DNA of 64,000 bases from contig NZ_APKE01000028.1 of NCBI RefSeq assembly GCF_009835145.1, forward strand, positions 1-64,000, in the 5' to 3' direction. The translations under genes and the position numbers were made by a program. This stretch comes from Profundibacterium mesophilum KAUST100406-0324 (GTDB lineage Bacteria > Pseudomonadota > Alphaproteobacteria > Rhodobacterales > Rhodobacteraceae). Below, piece by piece: positions 63,052 through 64,000 of this stretch. Positions within the stretch are counted from its first letter, which is position 1. Each line of letters starts with the position of its first letter. A model generated the notes under the pieces. It worked only from the letters and a program-made list of their open reading frames with translations. It searched no databases and was not told where the DNA came from.

Positions 63052-63540
63052 ATGGCTGAAGAAATCAAATCGCTCGACGAGCTGAACGCCGCCGTTTCCG
63101 GCAGCCAGTCCACCGAAACCGACCTGGCACCGCGCGAGCCGGTTCGCGACGCGCAGGGTCGCGCCTATGCCACAGGCAAGCGCAAGGACGCGGTCGCCCG
63201 CGTCTGGATCCGCCCCGGCTCCGGCAAGGTCACCGTCAACGGCAAGGACGTGAACACCTATTTCGCGCGTCCCGTGCTGCAGATGATCCTCAAGCAGCCC
63301 TTCACCATCGCCAATGTCGAAGGCCAGTTCGACGTGATCGCCACCGTCAAGGGCGGCGGTCTCTCCGGTCAGGCCGGCGCGGTGAAGCACGGCGTGTCCA
63401 AGGCGCTGCAGCTTTATGATCCTAGCCTGCGCGGCGCACTGAAGGCCGCCGGTTTCCTGACCCGCGACAGCCGCGTCGTCGAGCGCAAGAAATACGGCAA
63501 GGCCAAGGCGCGCAAGAGCTTCCAGTTCTCCAAGCGCTGA
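63052..63540 (+). CDS. rpsI: 30S ribosomal protein S9
   Basis: 162 aa. The extra N-terminal 40 residues are an alphaproteobacterial feature. [41 protein letters not shown] and the basic tail ending SFQFSKR, whose last Lys-Arg contacts tRNA in the P site. Confidence 0.98.
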   Translation: MAEEIKSLDELNAAVSGSQSTETDLAPREPVRDAQGRAYATGKRKDAVARVWIRPGSGKVTVNGKDVNTYFARPVLQMILKQPFTIANVEGQFDVIATVKGGGLSGQAGAVKHGVSKALQLYDPSLRGALKAAGFLTRDSRVVERKKYGKAKARKSFQFSKR

Positions 63541-63565
63541 TCGCATCAGGCGAATACGAAATGGG

Positions 63566-63589
63566 GGCCGTCCGGGAGACCGGGCGGCC
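63566..63589 (+). terminator. Hairpin after rpsI
   Basis: Stem GGCCGTCCGG/CCGGGCGGCC (one G-T wobble) with a 4-nt loop lies 25 nt after the rpsI stop. Only a weak T-containing tail follows. Confidence 0.5.
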
Positions 63590-63688
63590 TCGTTGCGTGC
63601 GGGGGCCGGCGAGGGCTTGCAGGCTCCGCGCGCTTGCGCTTTTGTCGGCTGCGGCAGGACGGCTGCCCGGCACGGCGAAGGATGAACG

Positions 63689-64000
63689 ATGGCACAGGCC
63701 GATCCAGGCAGCGTGCGCAGGGGGCGGGCGCTCATCGCGGCGCCGGCGCTCTACGCGCTGCTGCTGCTCGCCGGACCGCTCGGCACGATCGTCCTCTTCA
63801 GCTTCTGGTCCCAGGATTTTCTCGCGCTGGATCGAAGCCCGACCCTGGGCAACTACGCCGAGGCGCTGCGCGAGCCGCTCTACCGTGAGCTGATGCTGCG
63901 CTCGCTGGCGATCGCCATGGCCGTCACGGTCACGACCGTTCTCCTGGCTTTCCCGGTGGCCTATTTCGTCTCCTTCAAAGTCGCGCCCGCGCGCAAGGCG
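63689..64000 (+). CDS. PotB-type ABC transporter permease, N-terminal part (runs off window)
   Basis: 104 codons to the window end. ATG 63689 has AAGGATG upstream. One helix (LIAAPALYALLLLAGPLGTIVLF), a periplasmic loop with SPTLGNYAEALREPLYREL, then the next helix (SLAIAMAVTVTTVLLAFPVAYFVSF): the pattern of spermidine/putrescine and related polyamine/thiamine-type permeases. Its genes would continue to the right. Substrate cannot be set from this fragment. Confidence 0.82.
   Translation, partial: MAQADPGSVRRGRALIAAPALYALLLLAGPLGTIVLFSFWSQDFLALDRSPTLGNYAEALREPLYRELMLRSLAIAMAVTVTTVLLAFPVAYFVSFKVAPARKA

Overview
The window is a high-GC chromosomal segment of an alphaproteobacterium, most likely Rhodobacterales (Rhodobacteraceae/Roseobacteraceae). 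This rests on several features: the CtrA phosphorelay genes chpT and sciP-ctrA, ribosomal protein L21 with a long C-terminal helix-hairpin-helix extension, the gene order rplU-rpmA-GNAT-obgE-proB-proA, ornithine-lipid genes, LpxI rather than LpxH in the lipid A cluster, and a direct-repeat LexA operator of the alphaproteobacterial GTTC-N7-GTTC type. I see no insertion sequence, prophage, CRISPR array or rRNA. Gene density is very high and many neighbours overlap by 4 bp (ATGA or GTGA).

Layout. 1-2.9 kb: the end of an unknown gene, a 36-aa membrane peptide, tRNA-Ser(CGA), a secreted DUF2059 protein and a GT-B-like protein. 2.9-9.4 kb: rplU-rpmA, three GNAT acetyltransferase domains in two genes, then obgE-proB-proA. 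9.4-12.5 kb: chpT, a DUF3553 protein, the ornithine lipid pair olsB-olsA and a divergent ThiE-like protein. 12.8-17.3 kb: a TrmJ-type methyltransferase, heme A synthase, an M32 carboxypeptidase and a TM-tailed hypothetical. 17.5-24.9 kb: a CorC-type transporter, an unusual metallophosphoesterase, a small-TM/527-aa/xerD operon, aroK-aroB and ssb. 25.0-32.8 kb: a lytic transglycosylase and a peptide-type ABC importer operon ending in a DUF1206 membrane protein. 32.9-46.5 kb: miaA on the minus strand, then the envelope supercluster pyrH-frr-uppS-cdsA-dxr-rseP-(41 aa)-bamA-ompH-fabZ-lpxA-lpxI-lpxB, from which lpxD is missing. 46.5-53.3 kb: mnmA, sciP-ctrA and ligA-recG. 53.3-53.7 kb: a LexA-box-controlled 39-aa membrane peptide unit with its own terminator. 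53.8-64 kb: an IscU-like protein, hisI, gluQRS-trmFO, gyrA, usg, a polyamine operon (speD, 2H phosphodiesterase, speE), rplM-rpsI and the start of a PotB-type permease.

Most of the window is housekeeping. Envelope synthesis (isoprenoid carrier, CDP-diacylglycerol, outer-membrane assembly, lipid A, ornithine lipids) and cell-cycle control (ChpT, SciP, CtrA) are strongly represented. tRNA maturation enzymes are scattered through it (TrmJ, MiaA, MnmA, GluQRS, TrmFO).

The most promising less-described element is the small transcription unit after recG. It has a perfect LexA operator, a second near-match on the other side of the promoter, a strong ribosome binding site, a 39-residue single-helix membrane peptide, and a long 3' region ending in an eight-T terminator. 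By analogy with SidA of Caulobacter it may be an SOS-induced membrane regulator, but that is inference. Other points of interest are the metallophosphoesterase that has lost one complete metal site, the ThiE-like protein without ThiE substrate residues, and the tandem GNAT fusion.
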